A stretch of DNA of 46,519 nucleotides from NCBI GenBank assembly GCA_022796015.1, contig JAAWHU010000021.1, forward strand, positions 1 to 46,519, written 5' to 3'. Below, one piece after another: positions 22,622 through 30,909 of the stretch. The notes beneath the pieces were generated by a model. It ran no database searches, was not told the origin of the DNA, and saw only the letters and a program-made list of their open reading frames with translations. This DNA is from Hungatella sp. GTDB taxonomy: Bacteria > Bacillota > Clostridia > Lachnospirales > Lachnospiraceae. The position numbers were made by a program, and so were the translations under genes. Numbering within the stretch: position 1 is the first letter of the stretch; each line of letters begins with the position of its first letter.

Positions 22622-24244
22622 TCACCCAATATATTTCCCGAGTCCGCCCCAATGCTCTTTGAAAATCTCCTCATCCATAATCTTAAGATCCGAGGCGATC
22701 TCCGGCTTAAATCCTAGTCTGTCCAACACGTCCTTCTGCAGGTCGATACCGGGAGCGATCTCAATGAGAGTCATTTTGTGGTCAATGAGCTTGAACACTG
22801 CACGCTCCGTAACATAGAGAACATCCTGGCCCTCCGGCGCATACTGTCCCGCAAACGTGATCTGGCCCACCTTTTCCACGAATTTCTGGATGGTTCCTTC
22901 TTCCAAAATCTCCAGCTTCCCATCTCCTACCTTCAGCTTTGCCTTGCCCATTAAGGTTCCTGCAAAGATAACCTTCTTGGTAGCACAGGTAATGTCGATG
23001 AATCCTCCGGGGCCTGTAAGGCGCTTGCCCATACGGCTTACGTTGTTGTTGCCATCGCCGTCCACCTCGCCGATACCCAGAACCGTCATGTCCAGACCGC
23101 CGCCGCTGATCAAATCGAACATCTCGTTAGGAGTCAGGATACACTCCGGATTGTAGGCACTTCCGAAGCTGGGAAGCGCGGAAGGAACGCCTCCCACCAT
23201 ACCGCTTTCCGTGCTCATGGTGACATCGTCGATGAATCCTTCTTCTGCCACTACCTTGGCAATATCGGCGGGCATTCCCACGCCCAGATTCAGAAGGTAG
23301 CCTTTCTTAAGCTCCATGGCGCAGCGGCGGCACACCACCTTCCTCTCGTCAAAAGGAATGGGTTCAATGCTGTCTAAGGGAATGCGGATATGGCCGGAAT
23401 AGGAGGGCTCCCAGTAGGTACCCTCTGCCTGCCAGCAGGACTTGGGATCTCTTGCAACCACCACGTAGTCCACCAATTTCCCTGGGATCTTAATATCCTT
23501 GGGATTGAGAGTCTCCTTCTTGGCCAAGTATTCCACCTGAACAATCACGATTCCGCCTGTATTCTTGGTGGCGGCTGCCACGGAAAATCCCTCATTTACC
23601 ACACTTTCATGTTCAAAGGAAATGTTGCCGTTCTCATCTGCGATGGTTCCCCGAAGAAGGGCCACGTCACAGGTAAATCCGGGATAGAACAGGTATTCCT
23701 CCCCGTTAAGCTCCATCAGTTTTACAAGCTCATCCTTTGCCGCCTCATTCATACGGCCTCCCTCCACGCGGGGATCCACAAAAGTACCTAAACCGGTCTT
23801 GGTAATGAGTCCGGGCCGGCCGGCGGCAATCTCTCTCCACAGGTTGATAATAACTCCCTGGGGCAGACAGTGGGTCTCGATCTTATTCTGGCGGGCATAT
23901 TCACATAGGGTAAATGCGCTGCCGATGTGGGCGCTGGACCATTTGGTCACAAGCCCGGGACCTGCTTCTCCAAGACGTGTCACGCCTCTGGCGCCGTGCT
24001 CCTTGTCCGGTTCCGGCAGAGGATTCCTGTCCCAGCCCATGAACTGGTTGCCGTAACCCCAGTCGCCCATGGCGCTTCCCTGCTTTAAGTTCAGATTGCA
24101 GGGGTGGCCTGTCTCCCGGAAATTGTCACGGATTGCACAGGCGATCTCCTCCGCCCATCCGGAAAGACCCATACCTGCAACCCCCACAGTAGCGCCGTCC
24201 GGAATCAGTTTTGCCGCTTCTGCGGCAGATATAAACTTTGCCAT
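22622..24244 (-). CDS. Acyl-CoA:acetate/3-ketoacid CoA-transferase (YdiF/Pct-like)
   Basis: A 540-residue single-chain family I CoA-transferase, with the alpha-like half (SAAEAAKLIPDGATVGVAGM, a G-x-G-G-like loop variant) and the beta-like half fused. The catalytic glutamate lies in STESGMVGG (about residue 343), with LNLGVGMPADIAKVV just before it. Such enzymes move CoA between short-chain acids (propionate, acetate, butyrate, 3-keto acids) through a glutamyl-CoA thioester, in cytoplasmic fermentation. Length agrees with the YdiF/propionate-CoA-transferase group. It stands alone with its own promoter, and higher GC than the capsule genes. Start ATG at 24244 with GGAGGGATAAGGA upstream. Confidence 0.9.
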   Translation of the reverse strand: MAKFISAAEAAKLIPDGATVGVAGMGLSGWAEEIACAIRDNFRETGHPCNLNLKQGSAMGDWGYGNQFMGWDRNPLPEPDKEHGARGVTRLGEAGPGLVTKWSSAHIGSAFTLCEYARQNKIETHCLPQGVIINLWREIAAGRPGLITKTGLGTFVDPRVEGGRMNEAAKDELVKLMELNGEEYLFYPGFTCDVALLRGTIADENGNISFEHESVVNEGFSVAAATKNTGGIVIVQVEYLAKKETLNPKDIKIPGKLVDYVVVARDPKSCWQAEGTYWEPSYSGHIRIPLDSIEPIPFDERKVVCRRCAMELKKGYLLNLGVGMPADIAKVVAEEGFIDDVTMSTESGMVGGVPSALPSFGSAYNPECILTPNEMFDLISGGGLDMTVLGIGEVDGDGNNNVSRMGKRLTGPGGFIDITCATKKVIFAGTLMGKAKLKVGDGKLEILEEGTIQKFVEKVGQITFAGQYAPEGQDVLYVTERAVFKLIDHKMTLIEIAPGIDLQKDVLDRLGFKPEIASDLKIMDEEIFKEHWGGLGKYIG

Positions 24245-24290
24245 TCCTTATCCCTCCATATGTAGTTTTCCCCTTTGACTTCTCCAGCCA

Positions 24291-24312
24291 AACATGTCTA
24301 TATTAACATGTT
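24291..24312. promoter_or_regulatory. Dyad just downstream of the CoA-transferase promoter
   Basis: Arms AACATGT and ACATGTT separated by 8 bp lie immediately after the -10 box, a usual repressor position. The adjacent XRE regulator is a possible ligand, not shown. Confidence 0.45.
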
Positions 24313-24313
24313 G

Positions 24314-24342
24314 ATTATATCATTATCAGGTTAAGGGTGCAA
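24314..24342 (-). promoter_or_regulatory. CoA-transferase promoter inside the 3' end of the XRE gene
   Basis: On the minus strand TTGCAC (24337-24342), 17-bp spacer, TATAAT (24314-24319). The -35 lies within the last codons of the upstream regulator gene. Confidence 0.8.
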
Positions 24343-25369
24343 CGAAAATTTTGTCCTGCCTCTCCTCTTCTTTTAAAAATCCGAACATCTCTTCATCCTG
24401 TAAGGAGGCCTTAAATGTCTTCTTCATATCATCCAGAAATTCTTCCCGAGGCTCCTTAAAGGTCATATGCTCATAGAGAGGGGAACTGGCATAGCTGCAC
24501 AGATCCTCCATGCTTGCCGTCATCTCCTCCATAAGTCTTAAGGTACTTTCCACGTCCTTTTCTGCTGCTGCCAGGTCAAGTTCCACAGAAATCTCATTGA
24601 ATCTGCCCATATCAAATACCCTGGCTGTCTGGCTCCATTTCTCCACAATCATATGAGCCCTCTGTCTGTCCCCCTTTTCCATAGCCAGCCTGTAGATACC
24701 GTGAAAGACCATGCTCAGCTCCCCATAAGCGGAAAAGAGCAGCTCCTCATACGCCCGGTAGGCTTCCGTTATCCTCCCCGTCTTACTGTAAATCAAGGCC
24801 TGCTTCCGTCTCTTTTCAGGATTCTGGTCTGAGATATAAGCCAGATAGGCCTCTGCCTTCTCATACTCTTCTTTTCTCATCCAGAATCCAAACAGAGAAT
24901 CAGCCGCTCTCAGGCGGCAGCCCTCATCCCCCTCCTTCAGAACCCTGTCATACCATTCCCTGATCCTGTCTTCATAGGCTTCACTGTCTCCAACCTCACT
25001 AATGAGAAGACGGGCGTAGAGGAGCGTTGCCGTCTGCCACAGCAGCATCCCGCAGCCCGGATATTGTTCCAGATATTTTCCCGCATACTCGAAGACCTTC
25101 TCGAAAGGCTCCTCCCTCAGCCGCTTATCCACATCATAGATAAATCCGTTGATCTCCTCCGGCGTCAGATCCTCCCGAAAGGACAGAAGCTCATCCACCG
25201 TAATGCCCAGAAGCCTGGCTATGGGAGCCAGAAGAAGGATATCCGGCATAGAGCTTCCCTTCTCCCATTTGTTCACCGCCGGAGCCGTAACCCCAAGACG
25301 CCCCGCCATCTCCTCCTGGGTGAGTCCCTTCTTTTTCCTGTAGGTTCGTATCACTTCGCCCATCTCCAT
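24326..25369 (-). CDS. XRE-family regulator with C-terminal TPR-like helical region
   Basis: A 347-residue protein. Residues 1-60 form a Cro/CI-type helix-turn-helix (GEVIRTYRKKKGLTQEEMAG, then VTAPAVNKWEKG and a P-D-I-x-L-L-x-x-I-A-x-x-L-x-I-T-V-D-E-L-L end). The remaining ~280 residues are helical with repeated Y/A/E patterns like TPR repeats (EKVFEYAGKYLEQYP, EKAEAYLAYISDQNP). Such regulators occur often near ABC exporters and sense peptides or stress in Firmicutes. It ends at the CoA-transferase promoter and lies downstream of the Bce-like ABC operon in the same direction, but with its own promoter. Target genes are unknown. Confidence 0.83.
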   Translation of the reverse strand: MEMGEVIRTYRKKKGLTQEEMAGRLGVTAPAVNKWEKGSSMPDILLLAPIARLLGITVDELLSFREDLTPEEINGFIYDVDKRLREEPFEKVFEYAGKYLEQYPGCGMLLWQTATLLYARLLISEVGDSEAYEDRIREWYDRVLKEGDEGCRLRAADSLFGFWMRKEEYEKAEAYLAYISDQNPEKRRKQALIYSKTGRITEAYRAYEELLFSAYGELSMVFHGIYRLAMEKGDRQRAHMIVEKWSQTARVFDMGRFNEISVELDLAAAEKDVESTLRLMEEMTASMEDLCSYASSPLYEHMTFKEPREEFLDDMKKTFKASLQDEEMFGFLKEEERQDKIFVAPLT

Positions 25370-25510
25370 CTGTGTAAGCCCCTTTCCTCTTTTTCAGGTT
25401 TAATCCCTTTTCATCCGGGAACCGCTATCTTGGCTGCTCTGAAGAAAGACGCCGCTGCTATGGCAGCAACAAGAGCGGATGCGGCCCCGAATGGGAATCA
25501 GCACACCTTT

Positions 25511-25539
25511 ATACTATCATCTTCCAGTCCCTGTGGCAA
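25511..25539 (-). promoter_or_regulatory. XRE gene promoter
   Basis: On the minus strand TTGCCA (25534-25539), 17-bp spacer, TAGTAT (25511-25516), about 140 bp upstream of the start. The rest of the 230-bp gap shows nothing clear. Confidence 0.5.
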
Positions 25540-25600
25540 CTGAGGAAAGGTTAAAGAAAAGGAACTAAAATTAACCGCCGTTCAACCTTATTTTCCTCCT

Positions 25601-27505
25601 CTAAAGCCCTGCGTTTCTCCCGTATGCCCGCACCGACAGCTCATACCAGAATAGGAGGATCACAAAAACCACTGCCGCGCTGACCCCGTTGACCCAGGAC
25701 AAATCTGCAAACATCATATTCCCCAGAGCCTTCACGGAAAAGAAGGAGGAGATTCCCATAACCGCAAAGGGCAGCCCATAAGCTGCTGCCAGCTCCGCTC
25801 TGATGGACCGATGCAGGACTTCTCTGTCAAAGCCCATCTTCAGAATCACCTGATACCGCGCCTTTTCCTCAAAAGCGTCATTGTACAGCTTCATATACAT
25901 AATGCTTCCGCTGGCCAGGACAAATACCAGAAACATAAAGATACAGATGGAATACAGCACCTTCACCCAGTCCAGCTCATTGCTCTCAGGGTCAATAGCC
26001 ACCCGGGCCGTACTCCCTTCCTCCAAAGTCGATACCCACAGGTCAAGTCTCTCCCTTGTCTCTGCGAACCGTTCCGGCTCACCCATCTTATAATTATAAG
26101 TATACCATTCCTCCCCCATGGGGCGCAGCCTCTCGTACTCTCTGTCATTTACCAGATAAAAGCTTATACTCTCCTGAAGATACCCCAGATAAGGGACGCT
26201 GGTATCCAGAATCTGGCTGTATTCTTTGCCGCCTATCTCCACAGTTACATGGGAGCGATCCGTGATCAGGGACATCAGAAGGGGATGGGAGATCCTGACG
26301 GTTTCATGGTCCTTGGGCTCCTCAAAGTCCATGTCCAGATTCATTGCGCCGGCCAGCTGCCGCAGCCTGGAAAACGGCATAATGGCATACCGGCTGCTGT
26401 AATACTCAGAGTTCACCATGGAAGAGTCCAGACAGAGAATGGGAACAAAAGACCGGGCCGTAATCGGGCTGTCCCGGCCCACGACTGCCTCCGCCTGCTC
26501 CCCCAGGTCCCCATATCTGCTGAGAAGCTGAAAGGTGTAAGTATTCTCGAACCGGATTATGGTATCATACCTGCCCTTCATGGCAAAGCCAGTGGCCAGA
26601 GCCGTCACGGAGCACAGCATCAGCACACATACCATGGCATAGGTCCTGTAATTCTTTTTCATTCGGAAGATCATGCTGTTTATCCACAGGGTCCTCTGTT
26701 TTTTGTAAAGAAATATCTTATTGCCTGCTGCTGCCTGAACCAGCAGGGGAATGAAGCCGCCAAAGAGAAGATAGACTCCTGCTGTCACCAAAATCACTGC
26801 CCCCAGGGAGTTGGCCATGGCATCTCCTCCATGAGCCGGTTTTATGGCAAGAAAATATCCTGCTCCCAGTACCGCCCCTCCTGCTGCGGCTTTTACTGCC
26901 AGCACCCATAACTTCTGCCTTACATACTCCTTCTGCCGGGCCGCCGATATCATGTTCAGCACACTGCTTTTTACAATCGACACATAACCTTTCGCCGCGA
27001 AAAACAGGTAGATCACCAGGTATACCCCCGCTGTAATTATGACAGGTTCCACAGATGGACAAAACCGAATCTCCACAGTTATGTCGGACACGGCCAGGAG
27101 GATCATCTGAAACAGGCCGCCGCTTAAGACGCCCAGTCCCAACCCCAGAACGAGAGCCGACAGTCCCGTAAGGGCAGACTCTATCAGATACATTCTCCCG
27201 ATCCTGTCGTTGGAAAGTCCCATGAACACATAGATTCCGATCTCCTTTTTTCGCCTGGTGAGAAATACATTGGTGGAATACCAGATAAAAAAGAACATAA
27301 AGCACCCAAGCACAAAGGAAATGATCTGCACCAGCATATCCACATATTCCTTGTTTCTGGTCCCCAGCGTCTCAAAGGCATCGGAATAGAGGATATTTTG
27401 AAAATTAAACAGTACAAGGACCGTAAAAGCCAGGGAGATCATCAGGGAAAGATAATTTTTATATCCGTTTCTGAAATTTGTCAGTGCCAGCTTCATCATT
27501 CCCAT
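25601..27505 (-). CDS. BceB-type ABC transporter permease
   Basis: A 634-residue FtsX-superfamily permease of BceB type. It begins MKLALTNFRNGYKNYLSLMI with a first membrane helix, has about ten membrane segments in total and one large extracellular domain at roughly residues 310-510 between segments 7 and 8, which in this family is the peptide-sensing domain. With its ATPase it frees lipid-II-cycle intermediates from antimicrobial peptides and signals to the histidine kinase. The start overlaps the ATPase gene by 10 nt. It is complete in length for the family (~640). Confidence 0.9.
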   Translation of the reverse strand: MGMMKLALTNFRNGYKNYLSLMISLAFTVLVLFNFQNILYSDAFETLGTRNKEYVDMLVQIISFVLGCFMFFFIWYSTNVFLTRRKKEIGIYVFMGLSNDRIGRMYLIESALTGLSALVLGLGLGVLSGGLFQMILLAVSDITVEIRFCPSVEPVIITAGVYLVIYLFFAAKGYVSIVKSSVLNMISAARQKEYVRQKLWVLAVKAAAGGAVLGAGYFLAIKPAHGGDAMANSLGAVILVTAGVYLLFGGFIPLLVQAAAGNKIFLYKKQRTLWINSMIFRMKKNYRTYAMVCVLMLCSVTALATGFAMKGRYDTIIRFENTYTFQLLSRYGDLGEQAEAVVGRDSPITARSFVPILCLDSSMVNSEYYSSRYAIMPFSRLRQLAGAMNLDMDFEEPKDHETVRISHPLLMSLITDRSHVTVEIGGKEYSQILDTSVPYLGYLQESISFYLVNDREYERLRPMGEEWYTYNYKMGEPERFAETRERLDLWVSTLEEGSTARVAIDPESNELDWVKVLYSICIFMFLVFVLASGSIMYMKLYNDAFEEKARYQVILKMGFDREVLHRSIRAELAAAYGLPFAVMGISSFFSVKALGNMMFADLSWVNGVSAAVVFVILLFWYELSVRAYGRNAGL

Positions 27506-28281
27506 GTGAGATCACCTCCCACAGATGCCTGAAGATCCATAATTCTGTCGTAAAATTCCTTTCTCTCCCTTCCTCTGCTGACCCTGCAGGTAATGAGGCC
27601 ATCCCTTAACATACAGACGTCTTTTGCATAAGAAGCGCAGAAGGGGTCGTGAGTCACCATAAGGATGGTGGCCTGCCCGCTGTCATTGACCATTCTCAGA
27701 CACTCCAAAAGCTCCCGCCCCGATCTGGAATCCAGCGCCCCTGTGGGTTCATCGGCAAAAATGATCTCCGGCTCCGTAATAAGAGCTCTGCCTGTGGCGC
27801 CTCGCTGTTTCTGCCCTCCTGACAGCTGATAGGGGTATTTCTGCAGATGCTCCGTGAGCCCGAACATGGCGGCCATCTTATTTACCCGGTGGATACACTC
27901 CCTCCCCGGCACACCCGACAGAGACAGGGGAAGGCCCATATTGTCCTGAAGAGTCATGGTATCCAGCAGGTTATAATCCTGAAACACAAAGCCGATCTTG
28001 TCACGTCTGAGTCTTGACAGCTCCTTGTTGGACGCCTTGGTTATATCCTGGCCATCCAGTATTACCGTGCCCTGGGTGGGTTTGTCAATGGTGGCGAGAA
28101 TATTTAAAAGGGTAGTCTTCCCCGACCCGGAAGGCCCCATAACGGCAATAAAATCTCCCTTGTAAACAGTCAGGTCGATTCCCTTGAGCACCTTTGTCTG
28201 AAATCCCTTATTGCCGTAGATTTTCGTCAGATTTTTAATCTGGGCCGTCTTGATTCTCGTTTCGTTCCTATTTTCATTCAT
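27496..28281 (-). CDS. BceA-type ABC transporter ATP-binding protein
   Basis: A 261-residue ATPase with all motifs: Walker A GPSGSGKTT, Q-loop VFQDYNLLDTMTL, signature LSGGQKQRG, Walker B IIFADEPTGALD, and the switch histidine in MVTHDPF. The signature's flank reads RGATGRAL rather than the usual QRVAIARAL. It pairs with the BceB-type permease for antimicrobial-peptide resistance. Start ATG at 28281 follows AAAAAAGGAGACC. The 196-bp gap upstream contains a promoter with repeated TGTAA elements, a likely target of the response regulator encoded by the same cluster. Confidence 0.92.
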   Translation of the reverse strand: MNENRNETRIKTAQIKNLTKIYGNKGFQTKVLKGIDLTVYKGDFIAVMGPSGSGKTTLLNILATIDKPTQGTVILDGQDITKASNKELSRLRRDKIGFVFQDYNLLDTMTLQDNMGLPLSLSGVPGRECIHRVNKMAAMFGLTEHLQKYPYQLSGGQKQRGATGRALITEPEIIFADEPTGALDSRSGRELLECLRMVNDSGQATILMVTHDPFCASYAKDVCMLRDGLITCRVSRGRERKEFYDRIMDLQASVGGDLTWE

Positions 28282-28346
28282 AAATGGTCTCCTTTTTTCT
28301 CTTTGCCGGACATTCTGCTCCGAGGCAAATACGAGGTTACCGGACC

Positions 28347-28391
28347 ATTATAAAACAGTTAGAAACAAAAATCCTTACATCTGCATTACAA
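28347..28391 (-). promoter_or_regulatory. Likely BceR-activated promoter of the ABC genes
   Basis: The minus strand has -10 TATAAT (28347-28352) but no fitting -35. Just upstream are two direct TGTAA elements 11 bp apart (in 28373-28391), a spacing typical of OmpR-class activators bound on one DNA face. This implies response-regulator-dependent expression. Confidence 0.6.
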
Positions 28392-28477
28392 AAAGCCCTT
28401 AAGCTGTGCCATGGTTTGGGTGATAAGCTCCTGGCAGTACACCGCAAAAGGAGCTCCATCCTCGAGAAGCCTGGTGT

Positions 28478-29479
28478 TCAGCCGTGAATACAAGAGCGGC
28501 ACGAAAGTACAACCCCAAACCTGCTTCCTTTTCCGTATTCACTTTCCACACGGATCTTATGCCCCAGCCGGTCTGCGATTTTAGAAACCATGTAAAGCCC
28601 CATACCCGTAGACTTATATTTTCCGTTGTGATAATTGCTCCCTGTATATCCTTTTTCAAATATCCGGCGGATATCCCTGTCCTTAATTCCTTCCCCGCAG
28701 TCCTCCACCCAAAGGGTTACACTGTCCTGCTCCTTCTGTGTCCATATGCTAAGGCAGGGGTCCTGCGCCTCTTCCCCATATCTCTTCCCATACTTTAAAG
28801 CATTGCCTATAAACTGATCCAGTATGTAGACCAGCCAGGCCGAATCCGTATATACTTCCAGATTATCTGCTCTCAGCTCAAGACGAAACCTCTTCTGAAT
28901 GAGAAAAAACTGATTGTTGTGAATAGAGGTTTTCACGCAGTCCGCCAGCCGTACTTTCTTGATCTGGAGATCGAAAAGAGGGCTCTGGAGTCTGCAGCCC
29001 AGAAGCATGGAGCCCAAAAGCTGATTGATCCGCTCCAGCTGCTCTCTCATGGACATCTTAGCCCCGGGATCCGGATTCTTTTCATTGATCAGCAGGCCGG
29101 CCCCTAAGGGAATCTTCAGCTCGTGACACCATTTGGCCACATAATCCTGAAGATCGCAGCTGTCCTCAAACTGTCGGTTCATCTGTTCCTCCATCACCTG
29201 CACGTCATGCTCTGCTATGTCCTGATTGTCAAAGCAGAACTTCATCCGGCATATAATATTCTTCTGTCCCAAAAGTTCCTTTCTTTCGTCCTCCCTTTTT
29301 CTGAACCTGATGTAATCGGCGCCGGTCCACCAGAGACCGGGCATCAGTAAAAGAACATCCAGATAGAACAGGTAAACCGTCCGTCCTCCCGGAATAAAAA
29401 AGAAAAAATACAGATGAAAGGCTGCAAAAACCGCGACACAGGGCCCTGCCTGTCTCCACCATCTTTTCCCGTAATTCAT
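28478..29479 (-). CDS. BceS-type sensor histidine kinase
   Basis: A 333-residue intramembrane-sensing kinase: two N-terminal membrane helices (CVAVFAAFHLYFFFFI and VYLFYLDVLLLMPGLWW) with almost no loop between, then an H-box AKWCHELKIPLGAGL, an N-box FIGNALKYGKRYG, and glycine boxes DCGEGI and GMGLYMVSKIADRLGH. With so small an extracellular loop it must sense through the ABC permease, as in Bce systems. The start ATG at 29479 overlaps the response regulator stop as ATGA, which means translational coupling; an in-frame longer start at 29530 lies inside that gene. Confidence 0.9.
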   Translation of the reverse strand: MNYGKRWWRQAGPCVAVFAAFHLYFFFFIPGGRTVYLFYLDVLLLMPGLWWTGADYIRFRKREDERKELLGQKNIICRMKFCFDNQDIAEHDVQVMEEQMNRQFEDSCDLQDYVAKWCHELKIPLGAGLLINEKNPDPGAKMSMREQLERINQLLGSMLLGCRLQSPLFDLQIKKVRLADCVKTSIHNNQFFLIQKRFRLELRADNLEVYTDSAWLVYILDQFIGNALKYGKRYGEEAQDPCLSIWTQKEQDSVTLWVEDCGEGIKDRDIRRIFEKGYTGSNYHNGKYKSTGMGLYMVSKIADRLGHKIRVESEYGKGSRFGVVLSCRSCIHG

Positions 29480-30144
29480 TGTAAAAAATACCCCTGTCCT
29501 TTCTTTGTGCCGATTATCTCCGCCCCGCACAAAGACTTTAATTTATTTCTCAGCCGGCTGATCACCGTTGTCAGGGTTCCATCAGATACATACTCATCTG
29601 TGTCCCACAAATCCATCATCAGTTCTTCTCTGGTAACCACATAAGGGCGGCTGTCCGCCAGCTTCATTATCACTTTGCGTTCTGTCTTGGTCAGTTCAAT
29701 CTCCCTCTCCCCAAAGTACAGAGCCTGCTGCTCCCAGTCCAGCCGCAGCTCTCCTCCCAGAAAGATCTGATCTCTCACTTTATACTCATAAGTCCGCCGC
29801 AGAATTGCCTGAACCTTGGCCTTTAAAAGTTCCGGCCCAAAGGGTTTCTCCACATAATCATCGCCGCCCTGGGCCACGGCCATGATCTTATCCTTGTCAT
29901 CACCGCGGCTACTGATATAAAGAATGGGCACGGCAGGAATCCGTCGAATCCGGCTGCACCAGTAGAATCCGTCATAATAGGGAAGATTAATGTCCATAAG
30001 TACCAGCTGGGGCCTGGAGGCGGAAAACTCCTCCAGAATCCGGTCAAACCGGCAGACGGTCACGGCCTCATACCCCCAGGCCTTCAAAAAAGAAGCCATC
30101 TGGCCGGCCAGAGCCTCGTCATCCTCGATTATCATGATTGTCAT
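29476..30144 (-). CDS. BceR-type OmpR-family response regulator
   Basis: A 222-residue regulator. The receiver domain has the acidic pair in MIIEDDEAL, phospho-acceptor aspartate in LVLMDINLPYYDG, Thr/Ser in LYISSRGDD and Lys in YVEKPFG. The winged helix spans about residues 125-222 (RKVIMKLADSRPYVVTREELMMDLW, DGTLTTVISRLRNKL). Phosphorylated by the kinase encoded right after it, it should activate the ABC genes. Start ATG at 30144 with TTAGGAG. It begins only 33 nt after the metallopeptidase gene of the restriction operon, with no terminator or clear promoter between, so readthrough from that operon is possible. Confidence 0.92.
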   Translation of the reverse strand: MTIMIIEDDEALAGQMASFLKAWGYEAVTVCRFDRILEEFSASRPQLVLMDINLPYYDGFYWCSRIRRIPAVPILYISSRGDDKDKIMAVAQGGDDYVEKPFGPELLKAKVQAILRRTYEYKVRDQIFLGGELRLDWEQQALYFGEREIELTKTERKVIMKLADSRPYVVTREELMMDLWDTDEYVSDGTLTTVISRLRNKLKSLCGAEIIGTKKGQGYFLQ

Positions 30145-30177
30145 GAGTTGTCTCCTAACTTATTTTCTGTCTGGCAA

Positions 30178-30909
30178 TTATCTTAACTGCAATTCTAACT
30201 CCTTTTTACGTTCTCTCCAATCCGGCATAAGCATTGTTACAAAATCCCAGAACTGTTTTGAATGGTTGGGATAAATAAAATGTACAAATTCATGAATTAC
30301 CACATACTCGATGCAATTTCTGGGAGCTTCGATCAATCGGCTGTTCAAAGTAATGATTCCTTTTTGATGCTGGCATGTACCCCATTGGGAAATCATGTGT
30401 CGCACTTTAAGCTCAGGGTAGGGAACTCCATATTTGCAGAATATAGGATATTTTTCATCTATTATATTCTTAAATACTGCCGTTCTATAGTCCTCAAGCC
30501 ATTTCGTCATCATACTCCTTTTGCGGCAAATGTCATTTCTGTCCCGAATGTTTAAGAAAATATATATTCCATCGGAATATACTGTTTCTTCCTGGGATTC
30601 TTCCACCTTTAACCTGAGACTTTTTCCCAATAACTCATAGTTTTCGCCGCTGACATATTTTTTGGGGTTGTCCTGACTATACTGTTTCTTCTCCTCATAT
30701 TCTGCAACAGCCGTTAAAATGTAGCTTTGTTTCTGTTCAACAAATCTGTCCACGGCTTCTACCGGTACCTTATTATTCGCTGAAATCAGAACACTGCCAT
30801 CTGATTTTATTCTTAAATTTATATTTTTAACTGGCTTTCTTATGAGCCAATAAGAAATACTCCCATTCTTACAATGAACCAGACGTTGTTCTGAATTGGC
30901 AGCCATCAA
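30178..30909 (-). CDS. YgjP-like (DUF45) metallopeptidase
   Basis: A 243-residue protein of the YgjP/DUF45 family with the zinc motif H-E-x-x-H in VVIHEFVHFIYPNHSKQFWD, and the family's RHMISQWGTC and LNSRLIEAP elements. The family is often encoded at the end of type I restriction operons; its substrate is unknown. Its start overlaps the hsdR stop by 4 nt, so it is translationally coupled. The second codon is also ATG. It may be a protease or maturation factor for the restriction complex, which is inference. Confidence 0.85.
   Translation of the reverse strand: MMAANSEQRLVHCKNGSISYWLIRKPVKNINLRIKSDGSVLISANNKVPVEAVDRFVEQKQSYILTAVAEYEEKKQYSQDNPKKYVSGENYELLGKSLRLKVEESQEETVYSDGIYIFLNIRDRNDICRKRSMMTKWLEDYRTAVFKNIIDEKYPIFCKYGVPYPELKVRHMISQWGTCQHQKGIITLNSRLIEAPRNCIEYVVIHEFVHFIYPNHSKQFWDFVTMLMPDWRERKKELELQLR

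Noticed and set aside
25811-26911. 366-codon plus-strand frame opposite the BceB-type permease
   Set aside because: Composition is His/Gln-rich and low-information; the minus-strand permease has correct family features.
26718-27305. 195-codon minus-strand frame inside the permease
   Set aside because: Cys/Arg/Gly-rich alternate-frame reading of the same gene.
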